A DNA stretch of 22,586 nucleotides from the IMG/VR virus record IMGVR_UViG_3300010296_002390, positions 1 through 22,586 of that record; one strand, given 5' to 3'. This document shows positions 1-8,014 of this stretch, piece by piece. The notes below the pieces were generated by a model. The model was not told the origin of the DNA, did not search any database, and was given only the letters and a program-made list of their open reading frames with translations. The position numbers were made by a program, and so were the translations under genes. The stretch is from a virus. Every line of letters begins with the position of its first letter. Position 1 is the first letter of the stretch.

Positions 1-1
1 C

Positions 2-565
2 ACGATTTTTGGAACGCAAAACGCACAGCCGCTTGATTTGCAAACCAATTCAATTACTCGCTGGACCATCAACACCACGGGCAACCTAGTCGCCAGCTCA
101 GGAGTAGGCATTGATTTCGGGTCTACGCCTGACGGCAGCGGTGCAACGGGTGTTGCTGAGATTTTTGACGACTACGAAACAGGGACTGTGACGGTTGGGG
201 TTACGTGTGGGAGCGGTTCAATCACTCTGAACTCAAGTTTCCAGTATCTGTATTACACAAAAATTGGGCGAACCGTGAACTTCTTCGGCGAGCTGGTTGT
301 CAGTTCGGTTAGCTCACCCAGCGGAACGATTCATTTGACAGGGTTACCGTTTACCTCGCTGAACCAATCGGGAGGTCGCCAAGCGATGAGCATTTACACG
401 CGCGGGTTGGCCTCTGACTTGGGTTCAGTGGTTGGGTTTGTAGAGCCAAACACGACAACGCTCTATCTCCGCGAGTCTGGAACGACTGGCGTGGGTAACT
501 CGATAGCAAACGCATTTCAGGCCAACACTGAAATAATGTTCGGGGGTTCCTACACCGCCGCATAA
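2..565 (+). CDS. Tail fibre / receptor-binding protein, C-terminal part (5' truncated by window)
   Basis: The reading frame is open from the first bases of the window, so the gene begins upstream; a TTG at 38 is only an internal codon choice. Visible residues start with TIFGTQNAQPLDLQTNS and are followed by RWTI and TTGN, the style of the phage tail-fibre segment that precedes a C-terminal trimerisation or receptor-binding tip. The remainder is rich in Gly, Ser and Thr with alternating hydrophobic residues, suggesting a beta-structured fibre tip (YTKIGRTVNFFGELVV, then IHLTGLPF). It would sit on the virion surface and contact the host. It ends 53 bp before the next gene. The family assignment rests on pattern only. 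Confidence 0.6.
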   Translation, partial: TIFGTQNAQPLDLQTNSITRWTINTTGNLVASSGVGIDFGSTPDGSGATGVAEIFDDYETGTVTVGVTCGSGSITLNSSFQYLYYTKIGRTVNFFGELVVSSVSSPSGTIHLTGLPFTSLNQSGGRQAMSIYTRGLASDLGSVVGFVEPNTTTLYLRESGTTGVGNSIANAFQANTEIMFGGSYTAA

Positions 566-574
566 CCAATTTAC

Positions 575-593
575 CCCAGCCGGACTAGCTGGG
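575..593 (+). other. Small stem-loop between fibre gene and next gene
   Basis: CCCAGC (575-580) can pair with GCTGGG (588-593) around a 7-nt loop. No T-run follows, so it is not a canonical intrinsic terminator. It could be an RNA-processing or attenuation hairpin, or chance. Confidence 0.3.
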
Positions 594-618
594 ATGGACC
601 ACAAACACAATCAATCAT

Positions 619-921
619 ATGGCAATTACCAAAACCACCGTAGTCGACAAAATTGAAGTTGTTGGCTGGCACGTTCAAGTTCGCGAAGCAACGTATTTCG
701 AGGAGGACGGAGTCCCCGCCTCATCGAAGTCATTCAGTCGCTACGTCCTCAACCCCGATTCCGATTTGACGGACCAACCACAACGGGTGGTTGATGTCGC
801 AAATGGCGCTTGGGATGCGGACACTCGCGCGGCTTTCGAGGCTCACAAAGCTGAACAAGCTGCTGCTGAAGAAGCAACTGAGCCAGAATCAGTTGATGCC
901 GAAACTCCAACTGAGGCATAA
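619..921 (+). CDS. Small phage protein of unknown function (tail-fibre neighbourhood)
   Basis: 100 residues starting at ATG. The N-terminal two thirds has alternating beta-like segments (IEVVGWHVQVREATYFEEDG, later SFSRYVLNP), and the last 30 residues are Ala/Glu-rich and acidic, probably helical or disordered. Small proteins of this look are common beside fibre genes in marine and other environmental phages, but I cannot name a function. It lies 3 bp before the spike gene and is presumably co-transcribed with it. There is no signal peptide and no membrane segment. A virion accessory or fibre chaperone role would be a guess. Confidence 0.6.
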   Translation: MAITKTTVVDKIEVVGWHVQVREATYFEEDGVPASSKSFSRYVLNPDSDLTDQPQRVVDVANGAWDADTRAAFEAHKAEQAAAEEATEPESVDAETPTEA

Positions 922-924
922 CGT

Positions 925-2802
925 ATGGCATCGTTCAGCTCTACCTACCCAGCACAGAGGCCAGTCTTCAGCCTAGACGCAGCGAACGCTGGTAGGCTGG
1001 ACCCACGGATGACGTTCAGTCGTGCCGACACGCCGCCCACCTATGCTGCGCCATCTGCGGTGCATTACTGGAGTAATGAGAAGCACCTCTCCAGCGAAAA
1101 CCTCGTTCTGCAAAGTCAAAGCTTCGACACGACTTGGACGCAATACCAATTAGCTTCCTCTGGTGGGTTGACTGGTTCGCAGTCGGCTCCAGACGGAACG
1201 AGTTCGGCGTGGCTTATGACAGCTGGCACGCTGAGTCCCGGGGCTCCGTTCCTCAACCAAACACTGTCGGGCATCGCCAGCTCAACAGAATACACAGCCT
1301 CCGTATACCTAAAAGCGGGCTCTGCAAGCCACGGATATATCACTCTCCGTGGTCAATTTAGTCATCTTGCGTGGGCTGAAATAGATTTTGCGTCGCCCCT
1401 GTCGCCTACTACTGGTGGTGCAAATTTCACCAGCATTTCAGCCACATCCACAGCAGTTGGGGCGACCGGTTGGTATCGGCTAACGCTGACATGTACCACA
1501 TCGGCGGTGGCCTCGCCAAAGGCATACGTTGGCCCCTCAGATGGCACGGACCCCGGCCTATACGGGGAGGCGGTTTGGAATTGTGCTGGCGAAACAATTT
1601 ATGTTTGGGGTTACCAGCTCGAGGAGCGAGGCAGCGCAACCGCATACAACGCCACCACAACCCAAATTCACCGTGAGTATGCGCCAACGCTCAAATCGGT
1701 GGCAACGGCTGGGCAACCCAGATTTGAATACGACCCAGCGTCTGATGGGCAATCTATGGGCATTCTCATTGAGGGGCAGTTCCAGCAGCTTGCACAATAC
1801 ACGGAAGACTTATCGAATGCGTATTGGACGAAAGCCAACACGACCGTCGAGTCAAATGCTGCGGTTGCTCCAGATGGCACACTGACCGCTGACCTAGTTG
1901 TTGAGACGACTGCGACTGGTGTTGGGCATCATGTTCGCACTGACAACGTGACGGGTATTAGCAGCTCAACAACTTACACGGCCACGGTTTATGCCAAAGC
2001 TGCTGGGCTTGGTTTCTGCCGCCTATACACGAATATTGGAGCCGCTAATACCGGAGCTGTCTTTAATTTGAGTGATGGAACACACAATGTGACTGATGGC
2101 AGCGGCACGTTCAGTTCCAGCAGTGTGGGCAATGGTTGGTATCGTCTGCAAATGACGTTCACCACCTCGAACACAAACAACGGGGCAGTTTATTTTCACA
2201 CAGCCACTGATTCCTCCACCGTTATCTACACCGGTAATGGGTACGGGTCAGTCCTAATCTGGGGCGCGAACCTGACTCAGAGCAGTCATGCTTACAGCTA
2301 CCTCAAAGCGGAGGGTTCAGCGACCACGAAAGCCGCTGAGTCGTTATCTATGGATTTAACGCAAGCTGGTTTTAACGGTGGACCAGTTTCCATAGTTGGC
2401 GAGCTTGCTCCAATCGACGCATCTGTGACTGGTAGTAAACGAGTGTTTTCGTTGAGTAATGGCAGTGACTCAGAAAACATCAGGGTTCACCTAAACAACA
2501 GCCGCATGTATTCCGTTGTTCGTTCTGGCTCATCCAACACCGCCGTTGGCTACAATTCAAATACGTTAAATGACGGCGAAGCGGTGAAATTCGGCTTGGC
2601 TGTAGACACCGACAGCCTCATAGCTTCGACCAGTGGTTTCAATTCGCTAGGAACAACGGGTGCGACATTACCATCCCAAGCAACGCGACTGGGAATCGCG
2701 GAGGGGCATTCAGGTGGTCAGACATTAAATAGCCACTGGAAGTCCGTGAAAGTTTTCAGTGAGCCTCTCAGCCTAACCAACCTCCAAGCCCTGACTAGCT
2801 AA
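925..2802 (+). CDS. Spike / tail-fibre protein with duplicated carbohydrate-binding-like module
   Basis: 625 residues; GAGG at 913-916 supports the ATG. The N-terminus (FSLDAANAGRLDPRMTFSR) is the opening typical of phage head-spike or tail-spike proteins. Two related modules follow, about residues 51-235 and 280-475. Each begins with an ENLVLQSQSFDTTW- or AQYTEDLSNAYW-like segment, contains APDGT, then SSTEYTASVYLKA or SSTTYTATVYAKA, and closes with YVWGYQLEE or LIWGANLTQ. Residues 480-625 look like a LamG/concanavalin-like sandwich (GPVSIVGELAPI ... HWKSVKVFSEPLS). The expected role is receptor or glycan binding on the virion surface. No catalytic site is recognisable, so depolymerase activity is not supported. 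It lies in the CCWGG-free part of the window. Confidence 0.7.
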   Translation: MASFSSTYPAQRPVFSLDAANAGRLDPRMTFSRADTPPTYAAPSAVHYWSNEKHLSSENLVLQSQSFDTTWTQYQLASSGGLTGSQSAPDGTSSAWLMTAGTLSPGAPFLNQTLSGIASSTEYTASVYLKAGSASHGYITLRGQFSHLAWAEIDFASPLSPTTGGANFTSISATSTAVGATGWYRLTLTCTTSAVASPKAYVGPSDGTDPGLYGEAVWNCAGETIYVWGYQLEERGSATAYNATTTQIHREYAPTLKSVATAGQPRFEYDPASDGQSMGILIEGQFQQLAQYTEDLSNAYWTKANTTVESNAAVAPDGTLTADLVVETTATGVGHHVRTDNVTGISSSTTYTATVYAKAAGLGFCRLYTNIGAANTGAVFNLSDGTHNVTDGSGTFSSSSVGNGWYRLQMTFTTSNTNNGAVYFHTATDSSTVIYTGNGYGSVLIWGANLTQSSHAYSYLKAEGSATTKAAESLSMDLTQAGFNGGPVSIVGELAPIDASVTGSKRVFSLSNGSDSENIRVHLNNSRMYSVVRSGSSNTAVGYNSNTLNDGEAVKFGLAVDTDSLIASTSGFNSLGTTGATLPSQATRLGIAEGHSGGQTLNSHWKSVKVFSEPLSLTNLQALTS

Positions 2803-2825
2803 CAACAGACACTCAATCTATCGAT

Positions 2826-3158
2826 ATGCACTATACCGATCTAATGCTCAAGTTCGACGACGAGCAACAGGCTAAAGCTTACCTCTATGAGGAGGTTCCT
2901 ACTGCTTGGGACAACTCGGACCCAGAGAACCCTGTTGAGACCGAGTGGGAATACCGTCCCAAGTTCCGCAACATCGATACCCTCGGAGTCATTTACACTG
3001 GCGGGAGCTGGGATGCTGAGGGGAACGAGATCGAAGCCCCAGTGGCGCAGCCGGGCTGGCATGTGAATCTACGTTGCCTGGAGGAAGAGAACGCTGTGCC
3101 TCTATACGGGTTTCTCGTTGCACCAACCCCAGCCACACCTCGGAGAGTTTGGGCGTAA
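2826..3158 (+). CDS. Small hypothetical phage protein
   Basis: 110 residues from ATG, soluble and acidic, with no membrane segment. The N-terminus (MHYTDLMLKFDDEQQAKAYL) suggests a strand-helix start. Later come WEYRPKFRNIDTLGVIYTGG and a GWHVNLRCL strand, a layout seen in many small proteins next to fibre or holin genes of environmental phages. No function is recognised. It follows the spike gene by 23 bp and precedes the holin-like gene by 25 bp, so it is probably a member of the same late transcript. It is the first gene after the CCWGG-free stretch; the first CCWGG site of the window (3077) lies inside it. Confidence 0.6.
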   Translation: MHYTDLMLKFDDEQQAKAYLYEEVPTAWDNSDPENPVETEWEYRPKFRNIDTLGVIYTGGSWDAEGNEIEAPVAQPGWHVNLRCLEEENAVPLYGFLVAPTPATPRRVWA

Positions 3159-3183
3159 GCTATCTGCTGCCGGAGGGGACGCG

Positions 3184-3378
3184 GTGAATAGTTGGATGGA
3201 TCACGTTAAATTTGGGATGGTCGCCGTACTTGGGGTGACTGTGACTACGACTCAAATAGATTCAGTTCTAAGAGTCTGCATAGCATTGGCAACCCTGACA
3301 TACACGGTCATCAAGTGCATGTCAGCTGCCAGGGATTACAAAAACAAGAAGAGAGATAACGATGAAACGTTGGATTGA
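3184..3378 (+). CDS. Holin-like small membrane protein
   Basis: I choose GTG 3184 because GGAGG lies at 3174-3178, five bases upstream. This gives 64 residues. An in-frame TTG further upstream would overlap the previous gene, and ATG 3196 is badly spaced from GGAGG. The protein has two hydrophobic segments, about residues 11-20 and 28-46 (VCIALATLTYTVIKCM), and ends in a highly charged tail (DYKNKKRDNDE). Short, two-segment, charged-tail proteins next to a lipoprotein gene are typical of phage holins or lysis accessory proteins acting in the inner membrane. Its last 17 bp overlap the lipoprotein gene, suggesting coupled translation. No endolysin is visible in the window. Confidence 0.5.
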   Translation: MNSWMDHVKFGMVAVLGVTVTTTQIDSVLRVCIALATLTYTVIKCMSAARDYKNKKRDNDETLD

Positions 3379-3823
3379 AATAGCATTCCTGGCCGGTGCC
3401 ATACTCACATTCTCCGGCTGCGCTCAGTGGGAGAAACTGTCAGACAGGATCCACGAGCCTGTCATCACCACCAGGACCAACACTGTGGAAACACCACTAG
3501 GCCCGGTGAGCATGGTTACCACTCACACCAACTGGGTGGTTAAATCTAGCGCCGAATCTGTTGCCGAGCTACCTCGAGACCTGGGCTTTCCCCTAGGAGG
3601 TCTTATCACGTTTGTCCTCACAAGCGCCCTGGCTATCACTGCTGCGATACGCGGTAGGCAATACAAGATGGCAGTGATCAGCGCACTGGATGCTGGCAAC
3701 CAATTCAAAGATGAACTGGTTAAGAACAACATCGATTACAAACCGATGCTCAAGACGATCATAAAAGATCAAAAAGCAAAGGGCACGTTTGGGATTATCC
3801 GCAAATTTCTAGACCTCATCTAA
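3362..3823 (+). CDS. Lipoprotein with second membrane segment, spanin-like
   Basis: 153 residues. The N-terminus is a lipoprotein signal: MKR, a hydrophobic core (IAFLAGAILTF) and the lipobox FSGC with Cys20. Residues 21-76 are Thr/Val/Asn-rich and likely periplasmic. Residues 77-96 (PLGGLITFVLTSALAITAAI) form a transmembrane helix followed by RGRQYK, and a 55-residue Lys-rich tail would lie in the cytoplasm. A lipid-anchored N-terminus plus an inner-membrane helix is the topology of unimolecular spanins such as T1 gp11, which fuse the membranes of Gram-negative hosts during lysis. The long cytoplasmic tail is unusual for that family. Position beside a holin-like gene supports a lysis role. 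It could instead be an unrelated host-interaction lipoprotein. Confidence 0.5.
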   Translation: MKRWIEIAFLAGAILTFSGCAQWEKLSDRIHEPVITTRTNTVETPLGPVSMVTTHTNWVVKSSAESVAELPRDLGFPLGGLITFVLTSALAITAAIRGRQYKMAVISALDAGNQFKDELVKNNIDYKPMLKTIIKDQKAKGTFGIIRKFLDLI

Positions 3824-4848
3824 TGGGACTCTCAAAGGGACATACATTCACCGACGGTGAAACAGTAACAGCTGCCAAGCTTAATAACCTGGTAGACAAC
3901 GCGACAATCACCAGTGACACGGTGACGACTGCGATGATCCAGGATAACGCCGTGACAGCTGATAAGCTGGCTACGGACGCTGTAACCGGGGCCAACATTG
4001 CCTCCAACTCGATTAACCTGACCTCACTGTCCAATGCGTCAGGAGGAACCTCGGGGACGATAGTCCAAAGTGGGGCAGGCGGAGTGTTTGAAGAGTTTAC
4101 GCCTGGCACCTCTGGGACGTTTCTGAAATCGGCTGGAACAGACGCATCCCTCACCTGGGGCACTGTAGACGCTACTGGCGTGGATGCTACAATGATCTCC
4201 GGGCATACTGAGATCACGTCCCCAGGCACTGATGATATCCTCCTGATTAAAGACAAAGCAGCCGGGGTTAACAAGAGTCTTCAAATTCAGAATCTCTACA
4301 AGACGGTTAGCGGACTGACCGCATTGTCCTCAGCTGACATCGCTAATCCAGATGAATTTCTGGTCCTGGATGGGGGCATACCAAAGAAGATAACAAAAGC
4401 AAATCTGGAGACTGCTACGCTGACCAGTGTTAACAGCCTGTCTGCTCTCACTGACACAACTGTCGCAGATGATGACATGCTTCTGGTTTATGATACCAGC
4501 ACTAGTAGCGTTAAGAAGATTGCTAAAAGCGATCTTGTCGGCGGCGGCATAACCTACGTAGCCAAGGCAGTGGTTACGAGGGATTCTGGGGGCAGCACCA
4601 CGTTGGCGTCAGGCTCGGTTAATATCGCCTCGGTATCAAGCTCATTGACTGCGGGCGGAGGAGGTACAGGGTTCATGTATTTCACCATAAACTTCACTGA
4701 TTCTGTTGATGAATTCCTACCATTATTGTCCTCTTCAACGGGGGTCACGTTTAATTTGAATTCGAGAACCTCATCTTCAATAAATTTCAAATCAACAAGT
4801 CAAGTAAGCGCAACTAACGCAACTATTACTGCTTACATACTTAGCTAA
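3823..4848 (+). CDS. Tail fibre protein
   Basis: 341 residues; the ATG overlaps the preceding TAA (TAATG), a translational coupling arrangement. The N-terminus (LSKGHTFTDGETVTAAKLNN, then ITSDTV, DNAVTADKLATDAVTGANI) is the typical repeat-rich shaft start of phage tail fibres. Three short repeats of about 30 residues follow (about 131-158, 169-195 and 207-238), each with a D-x-LL-V/I-x-D core and a following K-K/S-x-I/L (DDILLIKD, DEFLVLDGG, DDMLLVYD). The C-terminal 90 residues are Ser/Thr/Gly-rich and beta-like and probably form the tip. It is expected to be an appendage attached to the tail tube encoded next. The exact attachment is not visible. Confidence 0.65.
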   Translation: MGLSKGHTFTDGETVTAAKLNNLVDNATITSDTVTTAMIQDNAVTADKLATDAVTGANIASNSINLTSLSNASGGTSGTIVQSGAGGVFEEFTPGTSGTFLKSAGTDASLTWGTVDATGVDATMISGHTEITSPGTDDILLIKDKAAGVNKSLQIQNLYKTVSGLTALSSADIANPDEFLVLDGGIPKKITKANLETATLTSVNSLSALTDTTVADDDMLLVYDTSTSSVKKIAKSDLVGGGITYVAKAVVTRDSGGSTTLASGSVNIASVSSSLTAGGGGTGFMYFTINFTDSVDEFLPLLSSSTGVTFNLNSRTSSSINFKSTSQVSATNATITAYILS

Positions 4849-4859
4849 TCAGAGCAAAG

Positions 4860-5840
4860 ATGACACTCTCCTCAATAGCCAACTTTGTTTGCAGCAAGCT
4901 CGGTAAAACCGACGCTTCATCCATCGCAGCTGCCAAAGACTTCATCAGGCAGAGGCATGAGATGATCGTTGATACCGGTCTCTGGAAAGACACGATTGTG
5001 ATTTCCGAGTTTAACTTGCCGACCAGGGAGTCTCCCGACACTAACCCCTACACGGCGAACGCAACAGAGAGTGTATCATACGAGGAAGAGTTCACCCTGC
5101 CATACGAGGTGGCTAGGCCAATTAACATCATCTACAATGATCAGCTGCTTGCTTACCGAGACCTACAAGCTCTTGTTCGCACGCAGCCGGACTCAATCCT
5201 GGGCACTGGAAACCCGGTAGCATTTACCGAGGTTGAACCAGTTGCCCTGTCCAAGCTTACTAGCACAGAGCCATTCCGCGTTCAGCTCAAAGCTTACACC
5301 AACGCGGCAGACTCCGGCACCACGATTTACTTCAAAGGGAAGCTTAACTCTAGACCAGTCGCGGAGACGCTAACACTTTCCTCGAGCAACTACTACGGAT
5401 CCCAGGAATTCGATGAGGTGCATTACGTATCCAAGAACACAACCTCAGGGGCTGTCCTGTTCTCTAACGGTGCGTCTACCGAAACCATCCCGGCGGATGA
5501 AACCAAGTACTCTCTTTGCCGGGTTCGTCTCAATCTCAACCCTGAGTACGTAACGGGTGAAGACGTTTCGATCATCGTGATCGGAAAGATACGCGTCAGA
5601 CCAATGCGGCATGACTACGACGAGCCCCAGGTGAGGGGAATAGATAACGCACTAATTGCGTTTGTGGAGGGAGACATGCTGGAGCGCTCCAGGCAATACG
5701 CCAAAGCTCAAGTGAAATACTCAGAAGCATCTAGCCAGCTGGATATCGCTAGAGACATTGAGCGAGGGCAGTCAGCTGCCGTCAGTATCCTCCAGCCAAC
5801 AGTGATAGGCGATTACGACCGAGTTGATTTTGGATTCTAA
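4860..5840 (+). CDS. Tail tubular protein A / head-tail adaptor-like (T7 gp11-like)
   Basis: 326 residues. The N-terminal helices (SIANFVCSKLGKTDASSIAA, then DFIRQRHEMIVDTGLWKDT) and C-terminal helices (DNALIAFVEGDMLERSRQYAKAQVKYSEA) have the look of podovirus adaptor or tail tubular A proteins, which join the portal to the nozzle. Between them lies a beta-rich insertion (about residues 110-230) with a TNAADSGTTIYFKGKLNSRP segment like Ig-type modules in other phage structural proteins. This makes the protein much longer than T7 gp11 (196 residues). Its position directly before a long nozzle-like gene, as in T7, is the main support. The function is inferred by order and pattern, not by a catalytic motif. 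Confidence 0.6.
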   Translation: MTLSSIANFVCSKLGKTDASSIAAAKDFIRQRHEMIVDTGLWKDTIVISEFNLPTRESPDTNPYTANATESVSYEEEFTLPYEVARPINIIYNDQLLAYRDLQALVRTQPDSILGTGNPVAFTEVEPVALSKLTSTEPFRVQLKAYTNAADSGTTIYFKGKLNSRPVAETLTLSSSNYYGSQEFDEVHYVSKNTTSGAVLFSNGASTETIPADETKYSLCRVRLNLNPEYVTGEDVSIIVIGKIRVRPMRHDYDEPQVRGIDNALIAFVEGDMLERSRQYAKAQVKYSEASSQLDIARDIERGQSAAVSILQPTVIGDYDRVDFGF

Positions 5841-5843
5841 GCA

Positions 5844-7586
5844 ATGCCAGTTTATTTCAATGACGCCACTGATGATCCGCTCGTATTTGATTCCCAACCA
5901 GTCATCCAGGGAATCAACTCATACGGACGTGCGTCTACGATTCCTAATATCCTGGCGAGCAACCTCGAGAATGTAGAGCTCTCCACCTCTGGGATCACAA
6001 AGAGCCGGCGCGGTGCCTGGAGAATTTCTTCCGACACTTACACCACCGTCCATGCGGTCATAGGACTCCGCACCTCTGTATGGGACTATGGTCTCATGAT
6101 CTTTGCGGATGGGAATGTCTACCTGCACACCCCGGATGTAACAGGTGTTTTGTTCACCGGAGAATATAACAGCTCGGCCCTGGCCCATCAGTGCAGTGCA
6201 GCTGAAATCAATGGAGCAATCTATTTTACAGACGGAAGTGGCGACATACTCGTCATTCGACAAACTGGTTCTGAGGACATTCTGGTGGACGCTGACGGTA
6301 ATGGCGTTTGGGATGATGTCAGCAGCATTGTTGCTTACGATGTTGCCGTCGAGATCGCAGACACTGACAGCCCAGAAAACACTAGAGCCCTAACAGCTCA
6401 CATGTTTCGGTTGTTCTGCGCGACCGGCATCGACAACCTCCACGTATCCTACATCCTGCCTGACCTGGGGGCTGACCAGAACGAAGAAGTAACCTCTGAT
6501 CCAAATAACACCGACCCTGGGACTGGCGACATATTCCCAGCAATCAATTCGATTAGGATCGGAAAGGGCAACAGTGATGCCATCCGGTCCATTGTTGCTT
6601 TTAAAGATTTCCGAGTCGCTATTCTCAAAGACAACTCAATTTACGTTGTTAACGCAGACCCAACATTGAGACCAGCCGATTACACTGTACAGCTGGTGAG
6701 CGACAAAGTGGGATGCCTGGCTGAGAAGTCGGCAGTCAGAGTTGGAGACGACATTTTGTTCCTGTCGCGCGATGGGGTGCGCAGCATTGGCACCGCATTC
6801 CAACAGGATCAGGTCGCAACCTCGGACCCCATCTCACTTCCGATCCACGATATCATTGAGGAGATCAACTGGGGGTATGCCAACCGTTCATGCGCTGCCT
6901 ACTGGCGAGGCAGATACATCCTAGCAGTGCCTACTGGATCGTCCACGACTCCCAACACTGTCCTGGTATACGATACCAATCTCAAGCAGTGGTCTGGGCG
7001 CTGGTCTGGCTGGAAGCCAACTGCATTTGATATCTACGAACCTCTCAATGACAGGCGACGCCTGGTGTGGGCTGATGCGACGAACAATAACGTCGTCTAC
7101 CTGCGAGATCATATCGACGAGGACGCAACCACTGAGAATGATTATGCTGATCAGCTGGGGGCAGACTACACCCAGGTTCCGTTTGAGATTCTGACCAGAG
7201 GGCTGACTTTCGGTGATCCAATCTCACCTAAGACCTGCGACTTTCTCGAGGTTGAATTCTACAAGAGCAAAGCCAGGGCAAACATCACGCTGATCCCTGA
7301 CGGTGGCGACGAAGTCATCCTGGACAGTGGTCAGCTGGTGGACACTGGAACCGGTGAGCTCCGCCTGGATTTTGTTTTGCCAGCTGTCTTAGGTAAGCCT
7401 GGCATCGTGCGGCACAATATGAGCCTGACGGGTACCAATCAGGGGCGTGAGTTCCAGGTTAAAATCACCAGTTCATCAGCAACTCAGGTCACAGAGGCCG
7501 GATTGCAGCTGGATGATCAGAGATACATTGCGCTCAGAAACATCAACTTGGGAGCGTTCCTCGAGACGCTCGAAAAACAGGTTTGA
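5844..7586 (+). CDS. Tail tubular protein B / tail nozzle-like (T7 gp12-like)
   Basis: 580 residues, 3 bp after the gp11-like gene. The N-terminus (QGINSYGRASTIPNILASNL, then ENVELSTSGITKSRRGAW) is the style of podovirus tail nozzle or stabilisation proteins. The body is a series of beta segments with aromatic turns (FMIFADGNVYLHT-type strands, VLVYDTNLKQWSGRWSGW, RRLVWADATNNNVVYLRD), which suggests a beta-propeller-like platform. The C-terminus is again beta-rich (QGREFQVKITSSSATQVTEA). It would form the distal tube through which DNA leaves and onto which fibres dock. The T7-like order gp11-gp12-gp13 supports the call. Confidence 0.6.
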   Translation: MPVYFNDATDDPLVFDSQPVIQGINSYGRASTIPNILASNLENVELSTSGITKSRRGAWRISSDTYTTVHAVIGLRTSVWDYGLMIFADGNVYLHTPDVTGVLFTGEYNSSALAHQCSAAEINGAIYFTDGSGDILVIRQTGSEDILVDADGNGVWDDVSSIVAYDVAVEIADTDSPENTRALTAHMFRLFCATGIDNLHVSYILPDLGADQNEEVTSDPNNTDPGTGDIFPAINSIRIGKGNSDAIRSIVAFKDFRVAILKDNSIYVVNADPTLRPADYTVQLVSDKVGCLAEKSAVRVGDDILFLSRDGVRSIGTAFQQDQVATSDPISLPIHDIIEEINWGYANRSCAAYWRGRYILAVPTGSSTTPNTVLVYDTNLKQWSGRWSGWKPTAFDIYEPLNDRRRLVWADATNNNVVYLRDHIDEDATTENDYADQLGADYTQVPFEILTRGLTFGDPISPKTCDFLEVEFYKSKARANITLIPDGGDEVILDSGQLVDTGTGELRLDFVLPAVLGKPGIVRHNMSLTGTNQGREFQVKITSSSATQVTEAGLQLDDQRYIALRNINLGAFLETLEKQV

Positions 7587-8014
7587 AAATTGACAAGGTT
7601 CTTGAATTCGCCAGGAAAAATGGAAACGGGAGAATATTTGCGGATTGGACAGATGATGAAGTACGGCAGCACCTGGCATTCCACAACAGGAACGGAACAC
7701 TCATGGTTGTCGAAGAATGGGGGAGCATCTCTGGGTTCGTCACCTACAGGAGGATTAAAGACTTCGATGGCGACATCGTTCCTCACTTTTGGTCGCCAAA
7801 CGACCCGGAGGGTAAAGACGTTTATCTCCATGAACTTTGCAATCCCGGCAAACATGCGACCTACACCATGCTGGCAACTTTTGAAGAATTTAACCAGGAC
7901 GCACCAGAGCTGAACTACTGGGGGCACCGCAGGGAAAAACTGAAACGATACACATACGCTGACTTTAAGAGAATCATATGGGCTCACCAAAAACACCACC
8001 ACCACCTGACATAG
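7583..8014 (+). CDS. GNAT-like protein in the T7 gp13 position
   Basis: 143 residues from a TTG start that overlaps the TGA of the nozzle gene (TTGA). The next in-frame ATG is residue 41 and would remove the N-terminal fold. The sequence has the strand-strand-strand order of GNAT N-acetyltransferases: TLMVVEEWGSISGFVTYRRI (about 39-58), then VYLHELCNPGKHATYTML (about 80-97), where NPGKHA sits where the acetyl-CoA binding loop is expected. The canonical Q/RxxGxG/A loop is not clear, so activity is uncertain. T7 gp13, a morphogenesis/internal virion protein of the DUF2833 family, is related to GNAT folds and has the same place in gene order. The C-terminus ends in HQKHHHHLT. Confidence 0.5.
   Translation: MKIDKVLEFARKNGNGRIFADWTDDEVRQHLAFHNRNGTLMVVEEWGSISGFVTYRRIKDFDGDIVPHFWSPNDPEGKDVYLHELCNPGKHATYTMLATFEEFNQDAPELNYWGHRREKLKRYTYADFKRIIWAHQKHHHHLT

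Noticed and set aside
575-593. Intrinsic terminator after the first fibre gene
   Set aside because: The stem is only 6 bp and no T-run follows, so it is kept only as a possible stem-loop.
3118-3183. Longer holin-like protein from TTG 3118
   Set aside because: It would overlap the previous gene by 41 bp and lacks a ribosome site, whereas GTG 3184 has GGAGG at good spacing.
3816-4274. 152-residue minus-strand frame opposite the tail fibre
   Set aside because: It is antisense to a Thr/Ala/Asp-rich repeat gene, which commonly yields open Val/Ser-rich antisense frames; there is no promoter or ribosome site.
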